Shown piece by piece: positions 56,159 to 64,000 of a stretch of DNA of 64,000 bases. The notes below the pieces were generated by a model. The model saw only the letters and a list, made by a program, of their open reading frames with translations. It ran no database searches and had not been told where the DNA came from. The position numbers and the translations under genes are program-made. Within the stretch, counting starts at the first letter, position 1; the number at the start of each line of letters is the position of its first letter. Source of the stretch: Pleionea sediminis (lineage in GTDB: Bacteria; Pseudomonadota; Gammaproteobacteria; Enterobacterales; Kangiellaceae). The stretch lies in the NCBI RefSeq assembly GCF_007570825.1, contig NZ_SUNB01000001.1, positions 930,001-994,000 on the forward strand. The letters are read 5' to 3'.

Positions 56159-57436
56159 ATGGAATTAATTAATAACTACCAGGTTATGCTCCTGGTTTTT
56201 GCCGCATTGGTCGGCTTTTTTATGGCCTGGGGAATCGGTGCAAATGATGTAGCCAATGCCATGGGGACTTCTGTCGGTTCAAAAGCGATAACAGTAAAAC
56301 AAGCCATTATTATCGCCGCAATTTTTGAATTCGCCGGAGCCTATTTAGCAGGCGGAGAAGTTACCTCCACCATTCGTAAAGGTATTATCGATTCAGCACC
56401 ATTTATCCCACACCCAGAAATCTTAGTGTTGGGTATGATCTCAGCACTCTTAGCAGCAGGTACCTGGCTTGCCATCGCATCAGCTAAAGGCTGGCCAGTG
56501 TCGACAACTCATTCCATTGTCGGTGCCATCATCGGCTTTGCTGTCGTTGGTGTTGGAATGGATGCGGTGAGCTGGGGCAAAGTCGGCGGTATTGTTGGCA
56601 GTTGGATTGTCACGCCAGCAATTTCAGGCATTATCGCTTACCTCATTTTTATGAGTGCACAAAAATTAATTTTCGACACCGATAATCCTGTTGAAAACGC
56701 AAAAAAATACGTTCCGATCTACATGGGGCTTGCAGGATTTGTTCTCGCGTTGGTAACAATCAAGAAAGGCCTGAAACATATTGTGAAAGACGGCACTTTA
56801 AATATTTCTGCCACCGAATCTTATGTCTACGCAGCATTAATTGCTGTTGCGGTTGCCATAATTGGTTCACTTTTTGTACGTCGAGTAAAAATTGAGCCTA
56901 GCGCCGACAAAGATATGCACTTTACCAACGTCGAAAAAATATTTGCTGTTCTCATGGTAGTTACTGCTTGTTGTATGGCTTTTGCTCATGGTTCAAACGA
57001 TGTGGCTAATGCCATTGGACCTCTTGCCGCAATTCAAAGTGTTATCGCAAACGATGGTGTCATCGTTCCAAAAGCTCAACTTGCTTGGTGGATTCTTCCG
57101 CTTGGGGGACTTGGTATTGTCGCAGGTTTAGCCATCTTTGGTACTCGCGTCATGGCAACGATCGGAAAAGGCATCACGCACCTTACACCAAGCCGCGGCT
57201 TTGCCGCAGAGCTAGCCGCAGCGACCACTGTCGTTTTGGCTTCCGGTACTGGATTACCTATTTCAACTACGCAAACTCTCGTAGGCGCAGTACTCGGGGT
57301 AGGCATGGCCAAAGGTATCGCAGCACTAAATCTCGGTGTCGTAAGAAGTATCTTTATCAGTTGGGTTGTTACCTTACCCATTGGTGCTTTCTTAGCCGTT
57401 GTATTCTTCTTAATTCTGAAAACAATTCTTCTGTAG
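56159..57436 (+). CDS. pit: PiT family inorganic phosphate transporter
   Basis: An inner-membrane phosphate/cation symporter of 425 residues with about ten helices. The duplicated PHO-4 signature is intact: GANDVANAMGTSVGSKAI in the first half and GSNDVANAIGPLAAIQ in the second. AGGT precedes the ATG. It forms an operon with the DUF47 gene 46 bases upstream, and a stem-loop closes the transcript. Phosphate specificity is the family norm, though sulfate-type members exist. Confidence 0.93.
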   Translation: MELINNYQVMLLVFAALVGFFMAWGIGANDVANAMGTSVGSKAITVKQAIIIAAIFEFAGAYLAGGEVTSTIRKGIIDSAPFIPHPEILVLGMISALLAAGTWLAIASAKGWPVSTTHSIVGAIIGFAVVGVGMDAVSWGKVGGIVGSWIVTPAISGIIAYLIFMSAQKLIFDTDNPVENAKKYVPIYMGLAGFVLALVTIKKGLKHIVKDGTLNISATESYVYAALIAVAVAIIGSLFVRRVKIEPSADKDMHFTNVEKIFAVLMVVTACCMAFAHGSNDVANAIGPLAAIQSVIANDGVIVPKAQLAWWILPLGGLGIVAGLAIFGTRVMATIGKGITHLTPSRGFAAELAAATTVVLASGTGLPISTTQTLVGAVLGVGMAKGIAALNLGVVRSIFISWVVTLPIGAFLAVVFFLILKTILL

Positions 57437-57452
57437 TCCCAGAGCTATTACC

Positions 57453-57476
57453 AAGAGCCTCTTTCGAGAGGCTCTT
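57453..57476 (+). terminator. stem with UUCG tetraloop after pit
   Basis: AAGAGCCTCT (57453-57462), loop TTCG, AGAGGCTCTT (57467-57476): a perfect 10-bp stem with the stable UUCG loop, 16 bases after the pit stop. The following CTCGCTTCC is only weakly T-rich. Confidence 0.7.
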
Positions 57477-57597
57477 CTCGCTTCCAACCTTCGGCTCTTT
57501 AATTCAAACCCTGTCACAGTTTGCTAAAACTTGGCCTCTGTTCAGCGCTGAGCGATTGCCTTACAATGCTACCACCCGTGCAAAAGGAGACGCTTTA

Positions 57598-58194
57598 GTG
57601 AGTTTAATAAAAATAAATCTGCTTTCCCTGACCATTTTGGTATCTACATTCAGCTTTGCTGAGCGTACAGCCTATGTTACTGACAATTTAAGTACCGCCG
57701 TTCGAAGTGGTGCGACCAATGAATATCGAATAATTTATTACCTTCCAGCGGGCACTTCGGTAACAGTCTTGGACGACGAACCTGAAAATGGATTTATAAA
57801 AGTTCGAGATGATAAAGGCCGAGAAGGATGGACCCTCGAACGATTCATTACCGATCAAAAAGGTGCTCGAATCAAATTAGTTGAAACTCAAGATCAACTA
57901 TCAAAAGCGTTATTAACCATTGAAAACCAAAAAAAGCAGCATTCAGCCGAAATGGCAAAATTGCAGCAACAACTCGATTCTGCGTCTAATTTAATTGAAA
58001 AAAATCAATCTCTGCAACAAGAAATCAGTGAGCTACAAACAAAAAACTCAACATTAGAACAACAAAATAGACGCATGAATGACCGTTATTTACAAGAGTG
58101 GTTTTTTGCTGGTGGCCTAACCGTTGTCGTAGGCGTCGTTATTGGCGTTATTTTTGGAAGAATAAGCCGCAAAAAACGATCAGCCTGGAACTAG
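57598..58194 (+). CDS. ygiM: TIGR04211 family SH3 domain protein, YgiM-like
   Basis: An exported, membrane-tethered protein of 198 residues. A signal sequence (SLIKINLLSLTILVSTFSFA) precedes a bacterial SH3 domain (RTAYVTDNLSTAVRSGATNEYRII and GREGWTLERFI), a coiled coil (about residues 95-165) and a C-terminal membrane helix (FAGGLTVVVGVVIGVIFG) with a basic tail. This matches E. coli YgiM. Start is GTG at 57598 with AAAGGAGA eight bases upstream; the frame extends back into pit but that part is a shadow. It probably acts at the periplasmic face of the envelope. Confidence 0.88.
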   Translation: MSLIKINLLSLTILVSTFSFAERTAYVTDNLSTAVRSGATNEYRIIYYLPAGTSVTVLDDEPENGFIKVRDDKGREGWTLERFITDQKGARIKLVETQDQLSKALLTIENQKKQHSAEMAKLQQQLDSASNLIEKNQSLQQEISELQTKNSTLEQQNRRMNDRYLQEWFFAGGLTVVVGVVIGVIFGRISRKKRSAWN

Positions 58195-58210
58195 TGCGAG
58201 AGAATAGAAG

Positions 58211-58462
58211 TTGAGTGCTAAAAAAACCTTAAGAAGTCCTTGCCGCTCTACTTGTAAGCTCAATACAAATGACATCTGTATAGGCTGTTATCGTCACATG
58301 GACGAAATAGCAAACTGGAACAAACTGTCAGACACTGCTCGGCGACGTGTATTAATATTAATTCAAAAGCGTCGCTGGGCAAAACCTTACGAAGATCAAG
58401 ATTTCGATAACTTACGCCCCATTACCAGCAGTGAATATCGAAAATATAAAAGATCTAATTAA
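58211..58462 (+). CDS. DUF1289 protein
   Basis: An 83-residue protein of the DUF1289 family, with Cys residues in RSPCRSTCKLNTNDICIGCYRHMDEIANW (in part), then a basic helix. The four Cys suggest zinc or Fe-S binding. The start codon is TTG at 58211 with a poor ribosome site, 16 bases after ygiM, so it probably relies on the same transcript. Its 3' end overlaps the convergent hybrid kinase by 8 bases. Function unknown. Confidence 0.78.
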   Translation: MSAKKTLRSPCRSTCKLNTNDICIGCYRHMDEIANWNKLSDTARRRVLILIQKRRWAKPYEDQDFDNLRPITSSEYRKYKRSN

Positions 58463-60125
58463 CTAATGACTTCTCGAGAATAAAAAACAAACGCTTCTCA
58501 TCAATTGGCTTTTCTAAAAAATCGACAACACCGAGAGCATTTGCCTTCATGTAACTATCTTTAGTAACGTCGCCAGATAAAATGACAATTGGCACATCGA
58601 CTAACTTTTCAAATCCCTGCAACTGTTCTATTAAAGAAAAGCCGTCACCGTCGGGTAAACGGATATCAACAAAAATAATATCGGGTTCAATATTGGATAC
58701 TTTTTCTAGTGCACTCTCTATCGTTTCTACAAACTCAAGCCGCAAATTACTTTTAGAGAGCATTGCAGAAAGAACCAGTTGATTCACTTTGTTATCTTCG
58801 ACGACAAAAGCAGTCTTATCGCTGAGATCCAGTTTTTCAGAGATAGTATCTACTTCACTTAGATTGGTATCGCCTACCACTAATGGTATTTCTAATTCAA
58901 AACAAGTTCCTTTATTCAATTGACTTTCAACATTAATAGAGCCTCCTAAAAAGTCTACAACTTGCTTACAGATAGACAGTCCGAGTCCAGAACCCACGTA
59001 GTATTCTGCTTGACTATTTTCGATCTGCTGAAAAGGCTCGAATATTTTGTCCAGGTTTTCAGAAGAAATACCAATTCCACTGTCTTGAACAGAGAAACAA
59101 ATCAATTCATTTTTCCTTCTTACTTTTACATCAACTTCCCCGCCAGAAGGAGTAAACTTTATTGCATTACCTATTAGGTTAGTGAGTACCTGCAAGAGCT
59201 TTGTTTTATCCGTTTTAATAATTAAAGGTAATTCAGTTGACACTTCATAATCTAGCTTTAACGCCTTTTCTTTTGCGCGTTCAGAGTTCATTCTAATAAT
59301 ATCATGCACTAAATTTTTTATTGAAAAATCATTTTCCTCCTTCCTCATTTTCCCTGCTTCCAAACGAGATAGGTCAAGCACATGATTGACAATTTCACTT
59401 AAGTTTTCAGCTGATGATTTCAATGCGTCTATCATTTCTTTTTGACTAACCGTATTATCAAAATCTTCTCTCTTATTTTCTTGGCTTAAAATACGACTAA
59501 ATCCTAGGATTGCATTTAAAGGAGTACGAATCTCATGACTCATATGGTTGATAAAATCTGTTCTGTGTTTTTCTAATTTTTCTAGCTCACTATTTTTCTC
59601 TTTTAACTTTTTATATAAAGCTTCTGTCTTCATCAAACTTTTTCTTAGCTCTAATTGGCTCATAACTTGACGAGCAAGTGCTTGTAGTGCATTACGCTGT
59701 GAGTCAGTCAGTTTTTTAGGTTTTGAATCAATAACACACAAGGTACCTAGAGGATATCCATCGTCAGAATACAGCTGAGAGCCGGCATAAAACCGAATAT
59801 TCGGATCACCCGTCACTAAAGGATTGTCGTGAAAGCGTTCATCTTTAAGTGCATCAAAAACTTCAAATATGCTCACTTGATTAATCGCATGAGAGCAAAA
59901 AGCAATATCTCTTTCTGTTTCTTCAGCATCTAGTCCATATCGAGATTTGAACCATTGGCGGCCATCACCAACCAGGCTCACAAGAGCAATATCGGTATCG
60001 CATATAGTCGCTGCAAGTTTGGTTAAATCATCAAAATTTTGTTCTGGAAGAGTATCTAATATATCGTATTCTTTTAGGGCTTCCAGTCGCTCTCGCTCTT
60101 TTTTATGCTTAGGTGCACTTTTCAT
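58455..60125 (-). CDS. hybrid histidine kinase (GAF - HisKA - HATPase - receiver)
   Basis: A cytoplasmic hybrid kinase of 556 residues. An N-terminal GAF domain (residues about 20-165) has SLVGDGRQWFKSRYGLD and GYPLGTLCVID, the type that follows a redox or light-related ligand. A coiled coil leads to the H-box FINHMSHEIRTPLNAILGF, then the HATPase boxes (NLIGNAIKFTPSGG, VQDSGIGIS, GSGLGLSICK). The receiver domain at the C-terminus has the phospho-Asp in IIFVDIRLPDGDG and the Lys in FLEKPID. No cognate output gene is adjacent, although a NarL-type pair lies 85 bases upstream on the same strand. GGGG precedes the ATG. Confidence 0.9.
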   Translation of the reverse strand: MKSAPKHKKERERLEALKEYDILDTLPEQNFDDLTKLAATICDTDIALVSLVGDGRQWFKSRYGLDAEETERDIAFCSHAINQVSIFEVFDALKDERFHDNPLVTGDPNIRFYAGSQLYSDDGYPLGTLCVIDSKPKKLTDSQRNALQALARQVMSQLELRKSLMKTEALYKKLKEKNSELEKLEKHRTDFINHMSHEIRTPLNAILGFSRILSQENKREDFDNTVSQKEMIDALKSSAENLSEIVNHVLDLSRLEAGKMRKEENDFSIKNLVHDIIRMNSERAKEKALKLDYEVSTELPLIIKTDKTKLLQVLTNLIGNAIKFTPSGGEVDVKVRRKNELICFSVQDSGIGISSENLDKIFEPFQQIENSQAEYYVGSGLGLSICKQVVDFLGGSINVESQLNKGTCFELEIPLVVGDTNLSEVDTISEKLDLSDKTAFVVEDNKVNQLVLSAMLSKSNLRLEFVETIESALEKVSNIEPDIIFVDIRLPDGDGFSLIEQLQGFEKLVDVPIVILSGDVTKDSYMKANALGVVDFLEKPIDEKRLFFILEKSLVN

Positions 60126-60210
60126 GGATACCCCCTTACCTTGAACTTAATAGTCTAGTTCAAAGAGATTGAGCTGCCAAATTGAAGCATCCTCAGAGAT
60201 TAAAGCTCGC

Positions 60211-60858
60211 CTATCTCAATATTCCTTTTTCAATAGCAAGCAAGACCGCGCGCGTACGATCTCTAACACCAAGTTTTGATAACAAATTGGAAACATGATT
60301 TTTTATGGTTCCTTCTGACTTATGAAGTGCTCCCGCAATCTCTTTGTTCGAATAACCACTCGCAATTAGTCTTAGAACTTCAAGCTCTCTCGCACTCAAT
60401 GGTTCAAGTATATCTGGTGCAGAAAAACACTCCGAAGTTTCCGGTGTGTTTTTTAATAAATTTTCAGTAATTGCAGGTTGAATAAACGAATCTCCAGAAT
60501 GAACCGTTTCGATGGCTTCTATTAAAGATTCAAGAGAAATGTCCTTTAACAAAAAGCCTTTCGCGCCTAGCTTTAAGCTTTTTAATACCAATTCATGATC
60601 ATCAAATGTTGTTAGTATTAAAGCTGGAGGAGAGCTATCTTGCTGACTTAAATATTCGAGAGTCGCAATACCATCCATTTCTGGCATCGATAAATCGAGT
60701 AATATTACATCTGGATTAAATCGGTTCAATGCATTAGCGACTTGAGTTCCGTCGGAACACTCTCCGACAACATTAACTTTATCACTCAACTGTAATAAAC
60801 TTTTAATGCCATCTCGGATTAATTTTTGATCATCAACCAATAGTATACGAATCGTCAT
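60211..60858 (-). CDS. NarL/FixJ-type response regulator
   Basis: A 215-residue two-domain regulator. The receiver has the acidic pair in LLVDDQKLIRDGI, phospho-Asp in VILLDLSMPEMDG and Lys in GAKGFLLKD. The LuxR-type helix-turn-helix is LSARELEVLRLIASGYSNKEIAGALHKSEGTIKNHVSNLLSKLGV (positions about 150-195). It is encoded 3 bases after its kinase and is certainly a cognate pair. Targets are unknown. Confidence 0.94.
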   Translation of the reverse strand: MTIRILLVDDQKLIRDGIKSLLQLSDKVNVVGECSDGTQVANALNRFNPDVILLDLSMPEMDGIATLEYLSQQDSSPPALILTTFDDHELVLKSLKLGAKGFLLKDISLESLIEAIETVHSGDSFIQPAITENLLKNTPETSECFSAPDILEPLSARELEVLRLIASGYSNKEIAGALHKSEGTIKNHVSNLLSKLGVRDRTRAVLLAIEKGILR

Positions 60859-60861
60859 GGA

Positions 60862-61998
60862 TTATACCGGTAACTGAATTAAGTATTTAAGAGCGCTATT
60901 TTTCGTAGAAAAAATGATATTACCATTAACAAGCGATACTCGCTCTTCCATACCTTTCAAACCATTACCTCTTTCGAAGCTATTATCGACAACGCCATCA
61001 TCATAAATCTCTGAGACAATATTACCATCTTCTTTATCTATTTTTATCCATAAGTTTGTTGCACCACTATGCTTTAAACTATTGGTTATTGCCTCCTGAA
61101 TACAGCGAAACAGAGTTTGCGCACTTTTGATATTTTCAATAGATAACTCATCAACTATGGATAAGTGAATATTTAGTTTAGGTACATTTTCCACTAATAG
61201 TCGAATTGACTCTTCAAAATTGATGTATTGTGAATGTCTCAAAGTATCAACAGCTTCTCTAACATCACTTAGCAGTAACTTGGTTATATTATGGCATTCA
61301 TCAACATGACGCTTCGCCTCTCCTTCAGTAATTCTTGAGGCGACTTGAAGTTTAATTGATAACGCTGTTAAGTGATGTCCTAGTAAATCATGTAAATCTC
61401 GAGCAATTCGAGTGCGCTCTGTTTGCTTTGATGCTTCGGTCAATAAATGCTGAGTCGCTACAAGCTGATCGTTTTTAGACTTGAGCTCGTTGGCAATCTC
61501 TCTTTCCCTTTGGTTAGACGACGCCAATAGTAATGCGAACATATGAAATGTACCGTACAAAATCGCATGTATCCACATAAGTTCATTTTGGAGGTAACTC
61601 ATCATCGCAAACCATGTGAAAACTACAATGAGAGTAACGGCTGTTGCCAACAGAGGTTTTAAGAAATGGGCTAAAACGGCGGCCCAAATTATGGTTAAAA
61701 TGGCTAAAAAGTCGAATGCTAGTAAGTATCCAATAATAAAGGCGGATATGAGCATTACGATTATTCCCAAAAGTCGCCTTTTAGGAGTGATTCCCCAAAG
61801 TCCATCCTGTCGTGTTGAATATACAAAACAAACTGCATAGATTATAAAAAAAGGGGCGTAGATATAAAATGGAACTCTTTTATCAACCGAAATTTCAGGC
61901 ATAAGCACCACACACAGCCCAAAAATCACAGTCCAAGTCACTAGCGCAGCAATATCACCAGCATCCAACGATTTTATAACTGATTTTCGAGTATACAT
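60862..61998 (-). CDS. sensor histidine kinase (HisKA_3, DesK/NarX-like)
   Basis: A membrane kinase of 378 residues. Five or six helices in the first 160 residues (from AALVTWTVIFGLCVVL to WIHAILYGTFHMFALLLA) leave little external loop, so the signal is probably sensed in the membrane, as in DesK. A coiled coil leads to the HisKA_3 box RTRIARDLHDLLGHHLTALSI with the phospho-His, and the HATPase follows (IQEAITNSLKHSGA, GNGLKGMEERV). It forms a tight operon with the response regulator (3-base gap) and faces the DUF2306-like gene. Confidence 0.93.
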   Translation of the reverse strand: MYTRKSVIKSLDAGDIAALVTWTVIFGLCVVLMPEISVDKRVPFYIYAPFFIIYAVCFVYSTRQDGLWGITPKRRLLGIIVMLISAFIIGYLLAFDFLAILTIIWAAVLAHFLKPLLATAVTLIVVFTWFAMMSYLQNELMWIHAILYGTFHMFALLLASSNQREREIANELKSKNDQLVATQHLLTEASKQTERTRIARDLHDLLGHHLTALSIKLQVASRITEGEAKRHVDECHNITKLLLSDVREAVDTLRHSQYINFEESIRLLVENVPKLNIHLSIVDELSIENIKSAQTLFRCIQEAITNSLKHSGATNLWIKIDKEDGNIVSEIYDDGVVDNSFERGNGLKGMEERVSLVNGNIIFSTKNSALKYLIQLPV

Positions 61999-62173
61999 GC
62001 GTCACTTGTTACTTAAGAAGAGTCAGACAATAGTATGACAAAGCCTGTTAAATTAGCCAATAGGCCAAAAGTCACGATCAATTTTGATGACCACTGGCAC
62101 ACGCGCAATGAAATTCCATCGATTAACATAGGCTCAACCTACAAAACTTATCGTTTTCACCAGGGAGAGCCCT

Positions 62174-62926
62174 ATGCTTGTTATTCACAAATCAGCACTC
62201 TATGTCCATATTTTATTAGGCGCCATCGCGCTATTTGTATTCTGGCTACCGGTTGCTGCACGAAAGGGTAGCCAATTGCACAAAAAAGCCGGAAAGATTT
62301 TTAATTCTTGCATGTATGCTGTCTCAGTGAGTGGAGTTTTAATGTGCACCATCGTTTGGTACGACCCCATTTACATTCGTTACCCTGGTCAAAGCATTGC
62401 CCCCGAAACAATAGAGCGCTTGATAGCTCAACATCGGTTGAACACAGAGTTTCTATTGCTATTGTCGATACTTGTTTTTGCCAGTGTTCTACACTCGACA
62501 AATGTTTTGAAAGCGAAAGCAGACAGATCGTTACTTTATACGCCTGGCAATATCGTAATTAATGCGATCCTTGGAGTGCTTAGCGCTTTAGTCTTAGCTA
62601 AGGGCATTTATCTTAGTAAACCTTTGTTGATAATTTTTGGCATGATTTCAGTGACTACCTCTTTCAATAATTTTCATTATATTTTCAAGAAGTCAATAAA
62701 ACCCAAAGAGTGGATAATTGAACATATGAGTTCAATCATTGGTGCAGGAATAGGAACCTACACCGCATTTTTTGCTGCTGGTGGAAGACATTGGCTTAGC
62801 GAAATTCTTACAGGCAATCTCCAATTAATACCCTGGATTTTGCCGGGTGTGATCGGGGTCACCAGCATCGCAATCTTCAAAAAGAAATACAGAAAACAGT
62901 TCAATATTCAAGGAGAGCAACTATGA
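62174..62926 (+). CDS. DUF2306-like polytopic membrane protein
   Basis: A 250-residue membrane protein with about seven hydrophobic helices. The first helix segment (SALYVHILLGAIALFVFWLPVAARKGSQLHKKAGKIF) has the H-I-x-x-G and LHKKAG pattern of DUF2306/heme-like membrane proteins. The function is not known. GGGAGAGCCCT ahead of the ATG is a strong ribosome site. The stop overlaps the TPR gene by 4 bases (ATGA). The promoter region is shared with the divergent kinase operon, so regulation by that system is plausible. Confidence 0.65.
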   Translation: MLVIHKSALYVHILLGAIALFVFWLPVAARKGSQLHKKAGKIFNSCMYAVSVSGVLMCTIVWYDPIYIRYPGQSIAPETIERLIAQHRLNTEFLLLLSILVFASVLHSTNVLKAKADRSLLYTPGNIVINAILGVLSALVLAKGIYLSKPLLIIFGMISVTTSFNNFHYIFKKSIKPKEWIIEHMSSIIGAGIGTYTAFFAAGGRHWLSEILTGNLQLIPWILPGVIGVTSIAIFKKKYRKQFNIQGEQL

Positions 62927-63900
62927 GATCATTAAAAATCATCACCTATAGTTTCATATTCATTACTTTCGCATTGTCTGCCCATGGTTCTACAAAGGGA
63001 GAGGAGTTTTTTGAACAAGGAAAGCTAGAAGAAAGCAAAGAGATTTGGCAAAAAGCACTTGAATCAGACAATCAAAATAACAAAGCATTATTTTATTTAG
63101 CACGTATTGCATATGAACAAAATGATTTGGACCTCTCAGAAGACTATTTCGAGCAATCGCTGGAATTAAAACCTAACTCAGCTGAAGAATACTATTGGTT
63201 CGGCAGAATGAGTTCTCGACAGGCTACGAATGCTTCCATCTTTACAGCGCTCGGATATGCTGAAGACGCAGAGAATGCCTTCATTCAGGCAATCAAACAA
63301 GATGATTCACATTTATTGGCGTACAAAGGTTTGTTTAACTTTTATCTCGAAGCTCCCTCGATAGCAGGTGGCTCAGAAGAAAATGCCAAAAAATTAATTA
63401 GCAAAATTAATGCTCTCTCACGAGAAGAAGGACAATTGACAAAATTGAAGTTTTACGAAAAAACCGACAAAAAGAAACATGCAAATCAAATAGCCCTCGA
63501 CCTGCTAAAAGCGCAGGATGTTTCGGCAAAAGTAAAATTTCGTAGCGCAATGATTTTACAGTCGAATGAGTTATTCGGTGATGCATTTATCGGATTTCAG
63601 TCGATAGTTAAACAACCACAAACTGAAAGCAACGCTCTCTATTGGAAAGCCAGTATTTACCAAATTGGTCGAACATCAGTAATTAGTGACTCAAAGTATG
63701 ATATTGGAATATCTGCTTTCAATCAATATTTAACACTGGAGCTCAGTGATAAATTACCGAGCAAACAGTGGGCATCCTTTAGATTAAGTCAATTATTGAA
63801 AGCTAGCGGACAAAATGACAAAGCAATTAAAATCATTGAGCAACTCAAAACTTCTCAATTGAGCGATGTACAGCTCATAGAAAAAGTTAAGAACTTCTGA
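62923..63900 (+). CDS. exported TPR-repeat protein
   Basis: A 325-residue exported protein with signal peptide MRSLKIITYSFIFITFALSAHGS. Several tetratricopeptide repeats are visible: GEEFFEQGKLEESKEIWQKALESD, ALFYLARIAYEQNDLDLSEDYF and LELKPNSAEEYYWFGRMSSR (in parts). The rest is helical. It overlaps the membrane-protein gene upstream by 4 bases and is its likely partner on the periplasmic side. Function unknown. Confidence 0.75.
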   Translation: MRSLKIITYSFIFITFALSAHGSTKGEEFFEQGKLEESKEIWQKALESDNQNNKALFYLARIAYEQNDLDLSEDYFEQSLELKPNSAEEYYWFGRMSSRQATNASIFTALGYAEDAENAFIQAIKQDDSHLLAYKGLFNFYLEAPSIAGGSEENAKKLISKINALSREEGQLTKLKFYEKTDKKKHANQIALDLLKAQDVSAKVKFRSAMILQSNELFGDAFIGFQSIVKQPQTESNALYWKASIYQIGRTSVISDSKYDIGISAFNQYLTLELSDKLPSKQWASFRLSQLLKASGQNDKAIKIIEQLKTSQLSDVQLIEKVKNF

Positions 63901-63941
63901 GTTATTAAATTAACTTTGTACTAATTAAAAAGTTAACTGTT

Positions 63942-63980
63942 TAGTGAGGGATTATTGTTTAGAAGACAGGTCCCTCACTA
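63942..63980 (+). terminator. 10-bp inverted repeat after the TPR gene
   Basis: TAGTGAGGGA (63942-63951) and TCCCTCACTA (63971-63980) are perfect complements with a 19-base loop, about 40 bases past the stop. No T-run follows. It may be a terminator or a processed RNA hairpin. Confidence 0.45.
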
Positions 63981-64000
63981 GACACTTAGCTGAAGCAGGA

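Noticed and set aside
57085-57597. Upstream extension of the YgiM-like frame
   Set aside because: It overlaps pit in another frame; the GTG at 57598 has a strong AAAGGAGA and starts the signal peptide.
62035-62271. 78-codon frame before the DUF2306-like gene
   Set aside because: It overlaps the strong start at 62174 and has no ribosome site.
1-64000. Search for CRISPR arrays, insertion sequences, att sites, phage genes, tRNA and rRNA
   Set aside because: No regularly spaced repeats, transposase or integrase motifs, or cloverleaf-like sequences were recognised by eye; a tRNAscan or IS search would be needed to exclude weak cases.

Overview
The window reads as chromosome of an AT-rich marine-type gammaproteobacterium. 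Diagnostic genes are nfuA, glnE, tmcA, an alaC-type aminotransferase, an AcrB-type RND pump, and YgiF- and YgiM-like proteins next to a PiT phosphate transporter. The low GC, the many Reg_prop, HDOD and BLUF signalling proteins and the exported peptidases suggest a relative of Kangiella/Pleionea; that placement is inference from gene content only. I saw no insertion sequence, integrase, CRISPR array, rRNA or tRNA. Most of the window looks like core chromosome, with a few accessory-looking signalling genes.

Layout. 1-4.4 kb: the 5' end of a leftward gene, a long AT-rich gap, then a Reg_prop/Y_Y_Y/GAF receptor with a degenerate GGDEF domain. 4.4-9.1 kb: tmcA overlapping a SUKH-fold gene, a GNAT enzyme, a DksA-like coiled coil without a zinc finger, and alaC. 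9.2-10.1 kb: a very His/Arg-rich exported protein behind a two-component-type direct repeat. 10.3-17.4 kb: leftward genes for two exported zinc peptidases and a pair of bacterial PH-domain membrane proteins. 17.5-24.2 kb: nfuA, a TIGR01777 epimerase, an HDOD protein, a methyltransferase, transaldolase, a second GNAT and a MOSC protein. 24.3-28.7 kb: RND permease and adaptor. 28.9-34.3 kb: glnE followed by a zinc-finger protein, a voltage-sensor-type K+ channel and a soluble RCK protein, tightly coupled. 34.4-37.2 kb: PspB-like, LemA and M48/TerB-like genes. 37.4-40.0 kb: a stand-alone BLUF photoreceptor, then a pseudo-receiver protein and a pseudo-GTPase whose genes overlap. 40.1-46.3 kb: OprB-type porin, Tat-exported DUF1569, histone-deacetylase-family enzyme, dapE and a choice-of-anchor I lipoprotein. 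46.6-51.8 kb: envelope-lipid genes (two-domain acyltransferase, LpxH-like phosphoesterase, FabF) plus an M14-like gene. 51.9-58.5 kb: RcnB/CigR-like, lysC, CYTH-CHAD triphosphatase, DUF47, PiT, YgiM-like and DUF1289. 58.5-64 kb: hybrid histidine kinase, a NarL/DesK-type two-component pair, a membrane protein and a TPR protein.

The most unusual content is the pair at 38.3-40.0 kb. A small GTPase-fold protein of the family that normally carries an intact P-loop and a DTPGQ-type G3 motif has lost G1, G3 and G4, and it is translationally coupled to a receiver-like/helical protein. Second is the channel operon, whose two downstream genes start at TTGA and GTGA stop/start overlaps. Several starts were moved inward from the longest ORF because the inner codon has a Shine-Dalgarno, a signal peptide or a family-typical N-terminus; each case is stated in its entry.
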